Position numbers and translations under genes: made by a program
Source of the DNA: Verrucomicrobiota bacterium
GTDB taxonomy: Bacteria > Verrucomicrobiota > Verrucomicrobiia > Verrucomicrobiales > DEV007
DNA: 5,054 bases
NCBI GenBank assembly: GCA_013152075.1
Contig: JAADHD010000309.1
Location: 1 to 5,054, forward strand
Direction: 5' to 3'
In this document: positions 5,017 to 5,054 of the stretch, one piece after another
Position numbering within the stretch: the stretch's first letter is position 1
Layout: each line of letters starts with the position of its first letter
The notes under the pieces: generated by a model
Told to the model about the DNA's origin: nothing
Seen by the model: the letters and a program-made list of their open reading frames with translations, nothing else
Database searches by the model: none

Positions 5017-5054
5017 TAGTAAAGGTGGAGAATTCTTAGTGGAAAGAGGGGACA

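Larger units (their letters stand above)
4805..5054. other. Gene-free region upstream of trpA
   Basis: This is the presumed 5' region of the cluster. No frame on either strand encodes anything recognisable. The plus strand is markedly purine-rich, so a transcript of the cluster starting here would have a C/U-rich leader. It contains a G10 run and short CGCAGA/GCGCAAAG-type repeats, annotated separately. I looked for -35/-10 pairs reading toward trpA and found no convincing one. I saw no trp-codon-rich leader peptide or T-box-like element. The region may extend beyond the window edge. Confidence 0.6.

Overview
The window looks like a piece of bacterial chromosome carrying one compact biosynthetic gene cluster, all on the minus strand. 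Read in the direction of transcription (right to left) the order is trpA, dapF, dapA, dapB, folK, panB. All six are full-length, intact housekeeping enzymes with their catalytic residues in place. Gaps between genes run from 1 to 53 bases, so co-transcription is likely. I see no transposase, integrase, phage, toxin, CRISPR, tRNA or rRNA signal.

The best guess for the host is Verrucomicrobiota or a close relative in the PVC group. The reasons are the mixed lysine/tryptophan/folate/pantothenate gene order, a TrpA with unusual sequence in its active-site loop region, mostly Shine-Dalgarno-poor starts, and degenerate 'CGCAGA/GCGCAAAG' intergenic repeats that I associate from memory with such genomes. 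This is inference; no database search was possible.

Layout: 1-105 is flanking DNA downstream of panB, perhaps holding the 3' end of a convergent plus-strand gene. 106-1408 carries panB and folK, separated by one base. 1445-3944 carries dapB, dapA and dapF. 3945-3997 holds a perfect 8-bp inverted repeat. 3998-4804 is trpA. 4805-5054 is a gene-free, purine-rich (plus strand) leader with a G10 run and short tandem repeats.

How the genes work together: DapA, DapB and DapF supply three steps of the meso-diaminopimelate/lysine route, which feeds peptidoglycan and protein synthesis. The middle steps (DapL, or DapD/C/E) are not here. FolK makes the pterin pyrophosphate used for folate, and PanB consumes 5,10-methylene-tetrahydrofolate to start pantothenate/CoA synthesis, so this neighbouring pair is linked through folate. 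TrpA is the tryptophan synthase alpha subunit, standing here without trpB. The window does not appear to contain a novel system. The items worth a second look are the regulatory and repeat features between genes, the detached trpA, and the predicted lysine sensitivity of DapA.
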